Assembly (NCBI GenBank): GCA_900769545.1
Contig: CAAGGZ010000106.1
Coordinates: 1 to 13,968, forward strand
Direction: 5' to 3'
DNA length: 13,968 bases
DNA from: Clostridia bacterium
GTDB lineage: Bacteria; Bacillota; Clostridia; Christensenellales; Borkfalkiaceae
Below the pieces are notes generated by a model. The model saw only the letters and a program-made list of their open reading frames with translations. It was not told where the DNA came from and did no database searches. Shown here one piece after another: positions 1 to 7,541 of this stretch (positions are counted from its first letter, which is position 1; each line of letters opens with the position of its first letter). The position numbers and the translations under genes are program-made.

Positions 1-1567
1 GCAATTTAGGCAGGTTGGCAGGCTCGAAAACTTCCGCTTTTGCGAGCGCAATCTCCATCTTGGAAAGCTCCGCCGTGATTTCCTTAAATCGTGTATTGCC
101 GTTGGCTTTTGCAAGGAAACGCTCTGCCTTGGTTTGCGCTTTTTCGCGAAGGAGCGCATAATAACGTTCTCTATCCGATTTTGCGTTGACTGCCTCGATG
201 GTCGGGTTGACGAACGCGCGCATTGTTCCGCTTGACGGAGTGGGCGCGTCGGGAATATCCTTAACTGCAAACACTTCCGCTTGCTTCCAATCCGCCAAAA
301 TTTTGTTCATGTAGGGGATGGGGTTGGAGCTCGTCGCGCTGCGTTTTGCCGCTTCCAAAATCATTTCGTCGTTGAATTTCCAATCGCGCCAAGTGCGAAT
401 TAAGGAAAGATTGGTCGTATTTTTACGGAGCGTTCCGCAAATATCCTGAATTTTCGCAAACAGCTTCAATTCGTCGTTCTTGCCTTTCAAAAAGCTCTTC
501 ACGCTATCCACGGAGACGATACCCTCAGAGAAGAGCTTATTGACGAGGTTGTTTAAGGCTTCGAAATCGCCCTGCGCCGTTTTCATACAGAAAAGAGCTA
601 AATCGAGCAAGGAACTCTCCTCATATCCATACGTATACCATTTTTCCACGTATTCGTCGATGAAAGGAGTGGGATTATGCACTTTTGCACCGAGCTTGCG
701 CCCAATGCGGAAGGTAAGGTTTGCCAAAAATTCTCTGTCGGTGAGATATTGTTCGATTTCCGATTCGTTTGTTTTGCCTTTTTCTGCAAGCTCTTCCAAG
801 CTCAAATCTAGCGCGGTCATACCGCCTTTTTTGAGTTTCTTTGCGGCAATCAAGATGCCGTCCTTTGTAAAGCCGAGCTTTTCCGTCCACTTTGTGTACA
901 GGGCGTAATCGCTCTCGTCGGGATAGCTTTGATAGAGGGAAAGCGCATTGAAAATGGCAAGCAAATCGCCCTCGTGCGTGTTGTAATTGGAGAGCTCTTT
1001 TTCTACCTGTTCATACGTGGAGAGCCCGTTGCGTATCAACTTTTTTGCCTTATTAAAGATATACGAAGGGGAGACCGCTTCGCCTTGTTTGTTGATACAA
1101 TATTCGGCAATCAACAAAAATGCCTGCGGCTGGATATTGTTCTCTTCCAAGAAGTGCATATACTTGACGTAATCGCCCGAGGAGACAAATTTGCCGACTT
1201 TTTGCATTTTTCTTTGCAATTCCTTGTTAAAGTCGGTGTATTGCTCATAACGCACCTTTTTGGGTCTGCCGACGGCAGATTTAACGGGCAAGTATTGTAC
1301 CGTGAGAGGCGTTTTTGCGAGGATTTCGACCAAGTCGTAATCTTCCCAAAAAGCGAATGCTTTTTCGATTTTTTCGGGGGTTGTTTTCAAGACTTCCGCC
1401 ATAGATTCCACGCTGAAATCGCTGTTGGTATTTTCGCATAAGTACAAGCCGTAAAGATATACTTTTACGGCAAACCCGTCCGCTTCGGGCAGGTATTTTG
1501 TTATGAATTTGTTTTCGACAATGGTATAGGTATTGTCGGTGTCTTTAGAAAAAGAACAAAAAGCCAT
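1..1567 (-). CDS. DnaD/DnaB-type primosome (replication initiation) protein, partial
   Basis: Translating the minus strand from the ATG at 1567 gives 522 codons with no stop to the window edge, so the 3' end is missing. The start is supported by an AGAGGA Shine-Dalgarno at 1572-1577, four bases upstream. Residues about 30-100 look like the N-terminal winged-helix domain of DnaD/DnaB proteins. Residues about 130-200 (containing EYCINKQGEAVSPSYIFNKA) and 375-432 (WRDWKFNDEMILEAA, then YMNKILADW) resemble the DnaD/DnaB C-terminal helical domain; the last is the clearest match. Residues about 310-365 may be a third such module. In Gram-positive bacteria these proteins remodel the origin or restart sites and help load the replicative helicase. 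A charged helical tail from about 449 resembles the N-terminus of clostridial DnaC-type loaders. Family assignment is firm; which paralogue (DnaD or B. subtilis-type DnaB) is not. It is transcribed divergently from sbcD. Confidence 0.85.
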   Translation of the reverse strand, partial: MAFCSFSKDTDNTYTIVENKFITKYLPEADGFAVKVYLYGLYLCENTNSDFSVESMAEVLKTTPEKIEKAFAFWEDYDLVEILAKTPLTVQYLPVKSAVGRPKKVRYEQYTDFNKELQRKMQKVGKFVSSGDYVKYMHFLEENNIQPQAFLLIAEYCINKQGEAVSPSYIFNKAKKLIRNGLSTYEQVEKELSNYNTHEGDLLAIFNALSLYQSYPDESDYALYTKWTEKLGFTKDGILIAAKKLKKGGMTALDLSLEELAEKGKTNESEIEQYLTDREFLANLTFRIGRKLGAKVHNPTPFIDEYVEKWYTYGYEESSLLDLALFCMKTAQGDFEALNNLVNKLFSEGIVSVDSVKSFLKGKNDELKLFAKIQDICGTLRKNTTNLSLIRTWRDWKFNDEMILEAAKRSATSSNPIPYMNKILADWKQAEVFAVKDIPDAPTPSSGTMRAFVNPTIEAVNAKSDRERYYALLREKAQTKAERFLAKANGNTRFKEITAELSKMEIALAKAEVFEPANLPKL

Positions 1568-1592
1568 AATATCCTCTTAGGTTAAGTGATTC

Positions 1593-1633
1593 CTGTATAG
1601 AAAAATCCGAAAAATTTTCGTGTTTTCATACAG
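1593..1633. promoter_or_regulatory. Imperfect 41-bp dyad between dnaD-like gene and sbcD
   Basis: CTGTAT at 1593-1598 is matched by ATACAG at 1628-1633. AAAA and TTTT stretches pair inside that, and an inner CGAAAA/TTTTCG palindrome forms the centre. Seen from the minus strand it lies in the leader of the dnaD-like mRNA, ending about 25 bases before the start codon. Seen from the plus strand it ends just upstream of the sbcD -35 box at 1639. It could be an operator or a leader stem-loop. It has no U-run placed as a terminator would need. The dyad is seen directly; a role is inferred. Confidence 0.5.
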
Positions 1634-1638
1634 TTTTC

Positions 1639-1667
1639 TTGCTTTCTTCAAAGAAATGGTGTATAAT
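1639..1667 (+). promoter_or_regulatory. Sigma-A-type promoter for sbcDC
   Basis: The -35 box is TTGCTT (1639-1644), followed by a 17-base spacer and a perfect TATAAT -10 box (1662-1667). Transcription would start near 1674, giving an sbcD leader of about 125 bases. The match and spacing are good for a housekeeping promoter. Confidence 0.75.
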
Positions 1668-1678
1668 AAAATAGAATA

Positions 1679-1751
1679 GGTATCTTATAACCATTTTTTT
1701 GAGGATATACTTATTATACCTTTTTTCGGTTGCAAAAGCAACATGTTTTTT
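1679..1751 (+). other. AT-rich sbcD leader with two small hairpins before T-runs
   Basis: A short stem (GGTAT at 1679-1683 with ATAACC at 1687-1692, one bulge) precedes seven Ts at 1694-1700. A second (GTTGC at 1729-1733, AAAA loop, GCAAC at 1738-1742) precedes six Ts at 1746-1751. Both stems are only about 5 bp, so they are weak as terminators; they might reduce read-through into sbcD. The second also overlaps the -35 box of the opposing promoter, so its shape may be incidental. Confidence 0.25.
1713..1741 (-). promoter_or_regulatory. Sigma-A-type promoter for the dnaD-like gene
   Basis: On the minus strand TTGCTT (1741-1736) is followed by a 17-base spacer and a perfect TATAAT (1718-1713). 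The start would be near 1706, giving a leader of about 139 bases to the ATG at 1567. The boxes and spacing are the same as in the sbcD promoter, and this promoter points toward it, so the first 30 or so bases of the two transcripts would be complementary. Confidence 0.72.
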
Positions 1752-1798
1752 ATGGTAAATGAAAAAAAACAAAAAATGCGAAAAGGGGGAGGCTCGCT

Positions 1799-2956
1799 GT
1801 GAAGATTTTGCATACGTCCGATTGGCATATCGGTAAACGCCTAATGGGGCGCGAACGCTTGGACGAACAGGCGGAAGTATTGGATGAAATCATTCGCATT
1901 TGCGACGATGAGGAAATCGAGCTTGTCCTGCTCGCAGGGGACGTATTCGATACTTACACCCCCAGCGCGGAGGCGGAAGACCTCTTTTTTGCAAAAATCA
2001 AACAAGTCGCAGGCGAGCGTCGCGCTGTGCTCATCATCAGCGGCAATCATGACGACGGAATCCGTCTGTCGGCGGCGGCTCCGCTCGCGGAAGAACAGGG
2101 GATTTATATTGTCGGCAACGCCCGTAAGGCGGTGCTTGTAAAAAACTCCTCTCGGAAAATTCGTCCCGTAGAGTCGGGAAAGGGCTACGTCATTTTTGAA
2201 AATATGCAAGGAGAAAGAGCCTTCGTCTCTACCCTGCCCTATCCCAATGAAGCGAGGTTTAAAGAGGAACGCTCGGAATTGCCTTACGCGGAGCGTATGA
2301 AAAGTTGGATAGACGAGGGGGAAAGCGGCAACAAAGACAAGCTCCCGTCCGTGTTCATGGCACATATTTTTGTGGCAGGCGGCGTAGGGAGCGACAGCGA
2401 GCGTGAAATCGACCTTGGCGGCGCAAGAGCGCTCCCGATCGAGGCGTTACCGCCCAGCGATTATATCGCGCTTGGGCATTTGCATAAAAAACAGCATATA
2501 GGCAAGGCACATTGTTATTACAGCGGTTCGCCCTTGCAATATTCCTTTGACGAGAGCGCGGATAAGGGTGTAAAAGTATTCAACTTAACGGCGAACGGGG
2601 TGGAAAATCTCAAAGACGTACCCCTTACAAAAGGAAAAAAACTTATTCGTCTGGAGGCGGATAACGCAGAAACGGCGTTGCGATTGTTGGAGGAGTACCC
2701 GAACGAGCTCGTGGAAATGAAGCTCATTTTGACGGCTCCTTTGCTTTCCTCTGACGCGCAGGCGTTGGCGGCAAAGCGCAACCTTGTTTCGCTTGTGTCC
2801 GAAGTACGGAAAGAAGAAGAGATAGAGTTTGAGTCAAGAAAAGGCTTGTCCTCGGAGGCGTTGTTTACGGCGTTTTACCGCTCCAATTATGGGCAAGAAC
2901 CAAAAGGGGAATTGAAAGAACTATTCCTTTCTACAATCAACGAATTAGAAGAATAA
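1799..2956 (+). CDS. sbcD: Exonuclease SbcD (Mre11-type nuclease subunit)
   Basis: This is the metallophosphoesterase subunit of the SbcCD complex, which cleaves DNA hairpins and processes blocked double-strand ends in the cytoplasm. The 385-residue product has all the phosphodiesterase motifs: SDWH with D8 and H10, GDVFD with D48, GNHD at 82-85, a later AHIF histidine, and the GHLH pair that completes the two-metal site. Length fits the family. The start is GTG, chosen because a strong GGGGGAGG Shine-Dalgarno (1785-1792) lies six bases upstream and the first residues (MKILHTSDWHIG) match the usual N-terminus. sbcC follows after 22 bases, so the two are co-transcribed, probably from the promoter at 1639-1667. 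No defect is visible. Confidence 0.96.
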   Translation: MKILHTSDWHIGKRLMGRERLDEQAEVLDEIIRICDDEEIELVLLAGDVFDTYTPSAEAEDLFFAKIKQVAGERRAVLIISGNHDDGIRLSAAAPLAEEQGIYIVGNARKAVLVKNSSRKIRPVESGKGYVIFENMQGERAFVSTLPYPNEARFKEERSELPYAERMKSWIDEGESGNKDKLPSVFMAHIFVAGGVGSDSEREIDLGGARALPIEALPPSDYIALGHLHKKQHIGKAHCYYSGSPLQYSFDESADKGVKVFNLTANGVENLKDVPLTKGKKLIRLEADNAETALRLLEEYPNELVEMKLILTAPLLSSDAQALAAKRNLVSLVSEVRKEEEIEFESRKGLSSEALFTAFYRSNYGQEPKGELKELFLSTINELEE

Positions 2957-2978
2957 CGAGCGATAAAAAGGAGGCGAT

Positions 2979-5576
2979 ATGAAACCGATTTATTTGGAAT
3001 TTTGTGGAATAAACAGTTTTTCCGAGAAGACGCAAATCGATTTCCGTCCCCTTCTTTCCGGCGGCGTATTCGGTATTTTCGGGGATACGGGCAGTGGGAA
3101 AAGTACCATTCTCGACTGTATTCATTTGGCGCTCTACGGGGTTATCGAGCGCGCGTCCAAGTCTATGGTGGATTGCATCAATTACGGAGCGGACAGCGCG
3201 TACGTGGTGTTCGATTTCGAGATTACAACGGACGGCGTGCGGCACGCCTATCGAGTCCGCAGAGAGCGTAAACGCAAAAACGGCGCAACGAAAGCTTTTT
3301 TATATGAGTATACGGACAGTGGCGAGCAGCTTGCTTTAGCAGAGGGTACGCGCGACGTAGACGACGCTTTGGAAAAAATTATCGGCTTGACTTTTAACGA
3401 TTTTAAGATGTGTATTGCGTTGCCGCAAGGGGACTTTTCCGCTTTGGTAAAAGCCGCCACGGCGGAGCGTGTAAAGCTTGTGTCCAGATTGTTCGATTTG
3501 GAAAGATACGGCGAAAGATTGACCAAGTCCGTCAACGAGCAATATTTCCGCGCAGAGAATGAGGTGGAGCTCATCAAAGCGGAAATGGGGCAAAACGAGG
3601 GGGGCAGGGTTGAGCTCATCGAGGAAAAACAGCAACAAATCGTGAGGGATAGAGCGGCGCTTTCAGAAACGGATGAAGCGTTTAAAAAGGCGGAAGAGGA
3701 ATACGAAAAAATTTCGGCGTTGCTTCGTGAAAAGACGCAGTATTTGGAAATTTGTCAACGGCTGTCAACGATGCAGACGCGCCTCGCGGAAATGGAAGAA
3801 AAGCGCAAGGCGGCAGAACGCCTTCCGCTTGCCAAGCTGGCGGTCGATAAAGCCAACGCCATTCAAAATAACTTGAAAGAAAAAGCGGAGGCGCAAAGAC
3901 AGGCACTCCTGGCAGAGGAACACCGTAAAAAGGCGGAAAGTACGCTCGCTGATTGTAAAAAGTGTTTGTCGGAGAGTAAATTCGATGAAAATCTTCTCGC
4001 TGTATCGATGCAGTTGGAAAAGGTGCGCAGCGCGAAGGCGGATAGAGAGGAAGAACAGAAGTTAAGCAAGCTCTTAAACGAACACCGCGAAAAATACCTT
4101 GTGCTGAAAAGCAAGTGCGTGGAAGAGGATTTCGAGGGGAAAAGAAACGCTTTAGAGACGCAGATTACGGAGCTTGGCGAAGACGATTCTCTGCTTGGGT
4201 ATTTAAAGCGCAATTTTAAGGACGTTTTGCAGGCGGAGACCTACGGGGAAATTCGCGCGGATATTCGCGCTTTACAGGAAAAATATCCCGTTATTGAACA
4301 GGATGCGGCGTTGCTCTTGAAAAAGTATGCTCCGATAGAGCAAAAGGGCGAAAAAGAATTGGATATTGCCAAAATCAATCTTGCGTTTAAGGAAATTGAG
4401 CAAAAACGCAAAGCGTTGAAGCTGGAATTGGAACAGTTGGAAAAACGCAAACGCGTATACGATGACGTTTGCGCTGAGATGAAAACAATCAAATCGCAAG
4501 GGGAGTATTACCGTCAAAGCCACGATTTGGCGTTGGAAAAGATAGCCTTTTTAAAGGATTTGGACAGCGAGGAAAATCTGGAGCGTAAACTCAAAACAGA
4601 GCAAGCGTCAAAGGAAAGAGCACAAAAAGCCGTTGACGAAGCGCAAGAAGATTTGCAGCGTTTCCATGCGGCGGTTGAAAAGCATAAGGGCTTGGTTTCG
4701 GCGCACGAGAAAATGGAAATCACGTTGGAAGACGGGTTGAAAGCGGCGCTCAAAGAAAGCGGATTTGCGTCAGAAGAGGAAGCGCGCGCTCTTATCGTCA
4801 CGTTGGGGGACGAGCAGACCGTCAAAGCGGAATGTAAGGCTTTCTTTGAGAAATACGAATTATACAAATCGAAAAAAGAAGAAACGGACGAAAAGAAATT
4901 TATCGGCGTGGAGGAAGACGCGCTTCAAGCGGCAAGAGAGAAAAAGACGGCTTTACAGGAAACAAAAGATACGCTCAACCGTCAAATCGCAACGGCGGAA
5001 ACGGAGCTTAAACAGCTTCTTTCTCTTCGGGAAAAATATCAGGCGTTTGAAAAAGTGTTGGTGGAAAAAGAAAAACGCAAAAACATTTGCGACGAGCTTC
5101 GCTTGTTGCTCCGCAATAACCGTTTTTTGGAGTTTATCGCTTCGGAATATTTGCAAGAAATTTGCGTTTCGGCAAGCAAGACGTTGCTGTCTTTGACCAA
5201 CGGTAGATATTTCCTGCGGTACGAAAAGGAATTTAAGGTAGGCGATAACTTGGACGGCGGCAATCTGCGCGCGGTAAAGACGCTCTCGGGCGGCGAAACG
5301 TTTTTGGTTTCCCTGTCGTTGGCACTTTCGCTCAGCGGCGCGATTTGTCAAAAGTCTCTGCGACCTATCGAATTCTTTTTCTTAGACGAAGGGTTTGGAA
5401 CGTTGGACGAGAAGCTCGTTGATACGGTTATGGACGTTTTGGGGAAATTGAGCAAAAACTTCTCGGTGGGGCTTATTTCCCACGTAGAGGAATTAAAACA
5501 CAGAATCGACAATAAGATTTTGGTGACGGGGGCGACGGAAACGCACGGCTCCCGTGTGAAAATAGAACATTTTTAA
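2979..5576 (+). CDS. sbcC: Exonuclease SbcC (Rad50-type SMC ATPase)
   Basis: This is the ATPase partner of SbcD, whose ATP cycle gates DNA access to the nuclease. The 865-residue product has the Rad50/SbcC layout: an N-terminal ATPase half with Walker A GDTGSGKST (35-43), the family-typical ALPQGDFSALVKA segment near 150, a long charged coiled coil from about 185 to 690, then the C-terminal ATPase half with signature LSGGE (769-773), Walker B FFFLDEGFGTLDE (D803, E804) and a switch histidine in LISHVEEL. It is shorter than E. coli SbcC (about 1050 residues), mainly in the coiled coil. No canonical CPxC zinc hook is visible; the only CxxC is CKKC at 326-329, which is off-centre in the coil. 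An AAAGGAGG site precedes the ATG. Identity is firm. Confidence 0.96.
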   Translation: MKPIYLEFCGINSFSEKTQIDFRPLLSGGVFGIFGDTGSGKSTILDCIHLALYGVIERASKSMVDCINYGADSAYVVFDFEITTDGVRHAYRVRRERKRKNGATKAFLYEYTDSGEQLALAEGTRDVDDALEKIIGLTFNDFKMCIALPQGDFSALVKAATAERVKLVSRLFDLERYGERLTKSVNEQYFRAENEVELIKAEMGQNEGGRVELIEEKQQQIVRDRAALSETDEAFKKAEEEYEKISALLREKTQYLEICQRLSTMQTRLAEMEEKRKAAERLPLAKLAVDKANAIQNNLKEKAEAQRQALLAEEHRKKAESTLADCKKCLSESKFDENLLAVSMQLEKVRSAKADREEEQKLSKLLNEHREKYLVLKSKCVEEDFEGKRNALETQITELGEDDSLLGYLKRNFKDVLQAETYGEIRADIRALQEKYPVIEQDAALLLKKYAPIEQKGEKELDIAKINLAFKEIEQKRKALKLELEQLEKRKRVYDDVCAEMKTIKSQGEYYRQSHDLALEKIAFLKDLDSEENLERKLKTEQASKERAQKAVDEAQEDLQRFHAAVEKHKGLVSAHEKMEITLEDGLKAALKESGFASEEEARALIVTLGDEQTVKAECKAFFEKYELYKSKKEETDEKKFIGVEEDALQAAREKKTALQETKDTLNRQIATAETELKQLLSLREKYQAFEKVLVEKEKRKNICDELRLLLRNNRFLEFIASEYLQEICVSASKTLLSLTNGRYFLRYEKEFKVGDNLDGGNLRAVKTLSGGETFLVSLSLALSLSGAICQKSLRPIEFFFLDEGFGTLDEKLVDTVMDVLGKLSKNFSVGLISHVEELKHRIDNKILVTGATETHGSRVKIEHF

Positions 5577-5579
5577 GTT

Positions 5580-5604
5580 GGCTTGATCGCGGTGCGATGC
5601 AGCC
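5580..5604 (+). other. Short hairpin between sbcC and the hydrolase-like gene
   Basis: GGCT (5580-5583) pairs with AGCC (5601-5604) and ATCGC (5586-5590) with GCGAT (5594-5598), with a 2x2 internal mismatch and a GGT loop. It starts four bases after the sbcC stop codon. No T-run follows, so it is not a standard intrinsic terminator. It could protect or separate mRNA segments. Confidence 0.35.
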
Positions 5605-5631
5605 GAAAAGAGGATAGCGTAAAGAGGAATT

Positions 5632-7332
5632 ATGATTTTAAGCGCAATATCGTTATGGAAAAAATTTAATTTGACGACGCCGCTTAACGCGAGTGAATGG
5701 GGCGAAGAGGTGAACAACGGCGTTCGGTTTTGCCACGTTTCTTATTCGGGGCATGAGGTAGAGGACGGAAGGGTGCGTATTTACGCGCGTTTCGGTTGTT
5801 CTGTGGGCTCGGGAAAAAAGCCGACGATTTTGTTGCTCCCTGACGCAGGAAAACCTACGGATGAGGAGTTAATGGACTATTTCATTGAAAAGGGTTATGC
5901 GGTGCTTATGCCCGATTATTCGGGGAAAATGAAGACAGACGGCGAGGGGATTATGCGTACGGTATATCCTCCCTCTCTCGATTACGGTAATTATGAACGC
6001 GCGAGAGGGCTTTACGATATGAAAGACCTTTCTGCCGACGAGGCGACTTGGTTTGAATGGACGTATGTCGTGCTCTTTTCCATCGAGTATTTAAAAACCC
6101 GTTCGGAAGTGGGAAAAATCGGTATTGTCGGGATTCGTAAAGGTGGCGAAATCGCTTGGCAGGCGATGCTTTCGCCTGACGTTAAGTGCGGAGTTCCCGT
6201 CAATGCGGCAGGTTGGCGTTCGTTTTTGAACGTAGCCAAATTCGGCGACAACGTTGCGCATAATTTGAGCGACGATACCCACCGCTATATTGCGGCGGTA
6301 GAAGCGCAATCGTACGCTCCCTACGTGCAGTGTCCCGTATTGATGCTTTGCGCGCTCCGTGATAAGGAGTTTGATTGCGACAGAGCGTACGATACCTATT
6401 CCAGAATAGGTAACGAGGACGGCAACGCATTGGTGTACTCGCCCAATAGCGGCGCTTGTATTGGACCCAACGGACTTGTGGATATGGATCTTTTCTTGGA
6501 AAAGAACTTGAAAGGTCGTGAAATTTACATTCCCGATACCTTAAACGTCAACTTAAAGGAAAGCGAAGAAGGTATTTTGGTGGAAGTGGAGTGCGACAAA
6601 GAAGGGATTTTGGAAGAAGCAGGCGTTTTCTATGCCGAAGCAGACGTAAAGACCAAGTCCACAAACCGAGATTGGCGCTGTGTGTTCACTACGGACGGGC
6701 GCACTGCGAAAAACGGGCGCGTTTATTGCACGATTAAGCCTTATAAGGGCGCAAGCGCGGTATTCGTTTATGCGTATGCTAAATATATCAACGGCTTTAG
6801 AGTTATGTCGAAAATCGTTTCAAAACGCTTGAGTAAGCCCGATTTATCCGCAGTTAAGAGCCGTATGCTCTTTTCGGGGAAGGAAATGGATTGTTTCATC
6901 GTGGCAAACCACGAAGATTACTCCATTGGCGATATTTTCTTGGAGCACGAAGCCGTCCCCAAAATCACGACAGGCTATGGGAATATCAAAGGCGCGTACT
7001 CGGTAGGCGGTATTAAAACTTATAAAATCAGTTCGCCTATGTACGTTCCGGCAGAAAATGCGTTGTTGGAATTTGACGTATACTTCCCGCAGACGGAAAT
7101 GTTGAACGTTTCCGTAGACGTTGCCAACGTGGAAAAGACGCAGGAGCGTTTTACTTGCAATATAGAAGTAAAGGGCGGCGGAAAGTGGAAACGTATTATT
7201 TTAAAAGCGGCAGATTTCAAAGGTGAGATTGGGAATATGCCTTTGGAAAACTTCCACGATGGCAGAGCGTTGTTCTTTAGCTGCGATAACGAGGACGTTG
7301 AGTTCTCCGTTACCAACATTTTGTGGCTGTAA
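5632..7332 (+). CDS. Alpha/beta-hydrolase-fold protein with degenerate active site
   Basis: The 566-residue product has an N-terminal alpha/beta-hydrolase fold (about 40-300), of the dienelactone-hydrolase or acyl-CoA thioesterase kind. The strand TILLLPDAG is followed by the segment YAVLMPDYSG and a nucleophile-elbow region IGIVGIRKGGEIAW. The elbow residue that should be Ser or Cys is Arg169 (codon CGT at 6136-6138). The acid loop is recognisable (LRDKEFDCDRAYDTY, D244 and D248). The segment where such proteins often carry the histidine reads SPNSGAC (270-276), without one. It may therefore be a non-catalytic, ligand-binding relative. Residues about 300-566 are beta-rich and end in a jelly-roll-like segment (GKWKRIILKAADFK to FSVTNILWL). 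There is no signal peptide, so it is probably cytoplasmic. An AAAGAGG site precedes the ATG. Substrate is unknown. Confidence 0.7.
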   Translation: MILSAISLWKKFNLTTPLNASEWGEEVNNGVRFCHVSYSGHEVEDGRVRIYARFGCSVGSGKKPTILLLPDAGKPTDEELMDYFIEKGYAVLMPDYSGKMKTDGEGIMRTVYPPSLDYGNYERARGLYDMKDLSADEATWFEWTYVVLFSIEYLKTRSEVGKIGIVGIRKGGEIAWQAMLSPDVKCGVPVNAAGWRSFLNVAKFGDNVAHNLSDDTHRYIAAVEAQSYAPYVQCPVLMLCALRDKEFDCDRAYDTYSRIGNEDGNALVYSPNSGACIGPNGLVDMDLFLEKNLKGREIYIPDTLNVNLKESEEGILVEVECDKEGILEEAGVFYAEADVKTKSTNRDWRCVFTTDGRTAKNGRVYCTIKPYKGASAVFVYAYAKYINGFRVMSKIVSKRLSKPDLSAVKSRMLFSGKEMDCFIVANHEDYSIGDIFLEHEAVPKITTGYGNIKGAYSVGGIKTYKISSPMYVPAENALLEFDVYFPQTEMLNVSVDVANVEKTQERFTCNIEVKGGGKWKRIILKAADFKGEIGNMPLENFHDGRALFFSCDNEDVEFSVTNILWL

Positions 7333-7358
7333 GCGTAATTTGTAATAAAGGGGGCGCT

Positions 7359-7541
7359 ATGTACGAGTTAAATCAAATATATTTGCTTAAAAAACCGCAC
7401 CCCTGCGGCGGCAAAGAATGGAAAATCGTGCGGATTGGCGCAGATATTAAATTGCAGTGTTTGACTTGCGGAAAATACGTGAATCTCACTCGGGAAGAAT
7501 TAAAAAAGCGAGGCAAGGCACAGGAGAAGGATAATATATGA
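7359..7541 (+). CDS. DUF951 family small protein
   Basis: This 60-residue product matches the DUF951 pattern: an N-terminal strand, KKPHPCGGKEWKIVRIGAD, then LQCLTCGKYV and a basic end. The conserved cysteines (HPCG and CLTC) suggest a small metal-binding or nucleic-acid-associated fold, but no function is established. An in-frame ATG exists 36 bases earlier (7323), inside the end of the upstream gene. I prefer 7359 because an AAAGGGGG site sits just before it and the homologous part begins at MYELNQIY. The stop codon overlaps the start of the signal peptidase gene (ATGA at 7538-7541), implying coupled translation. Confidence 0.88.
   Translation: MYELNQIYLLKKPHPCGGKEWKIVRIGADIKLQCLTCGKYVNLTREELKKRGKAQEKDNI

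Noticed and set aside
480..1441. Plus-strand open frames across the first 1.4 kb
   Set aside because: They are shadows of the minus-strand DnaD-domain gene, which has the start site, Shine-Dalgarno and recognisable domains.
1799..5576. sbcDC as part of a phage defence island
   Set aside because: The genes match housekeeping SbcCD and the neighbours are ordinary core genes; no toxin, restriction or recombinase gene accompanies them.
7323..7358. Upstream ATG extending DUF951 by 12 residues
   Set aside because: It lies inside the end of the preceding gene without a good Shine-Dalgarno, whereas 7359 has one and starts where the family homology starts.
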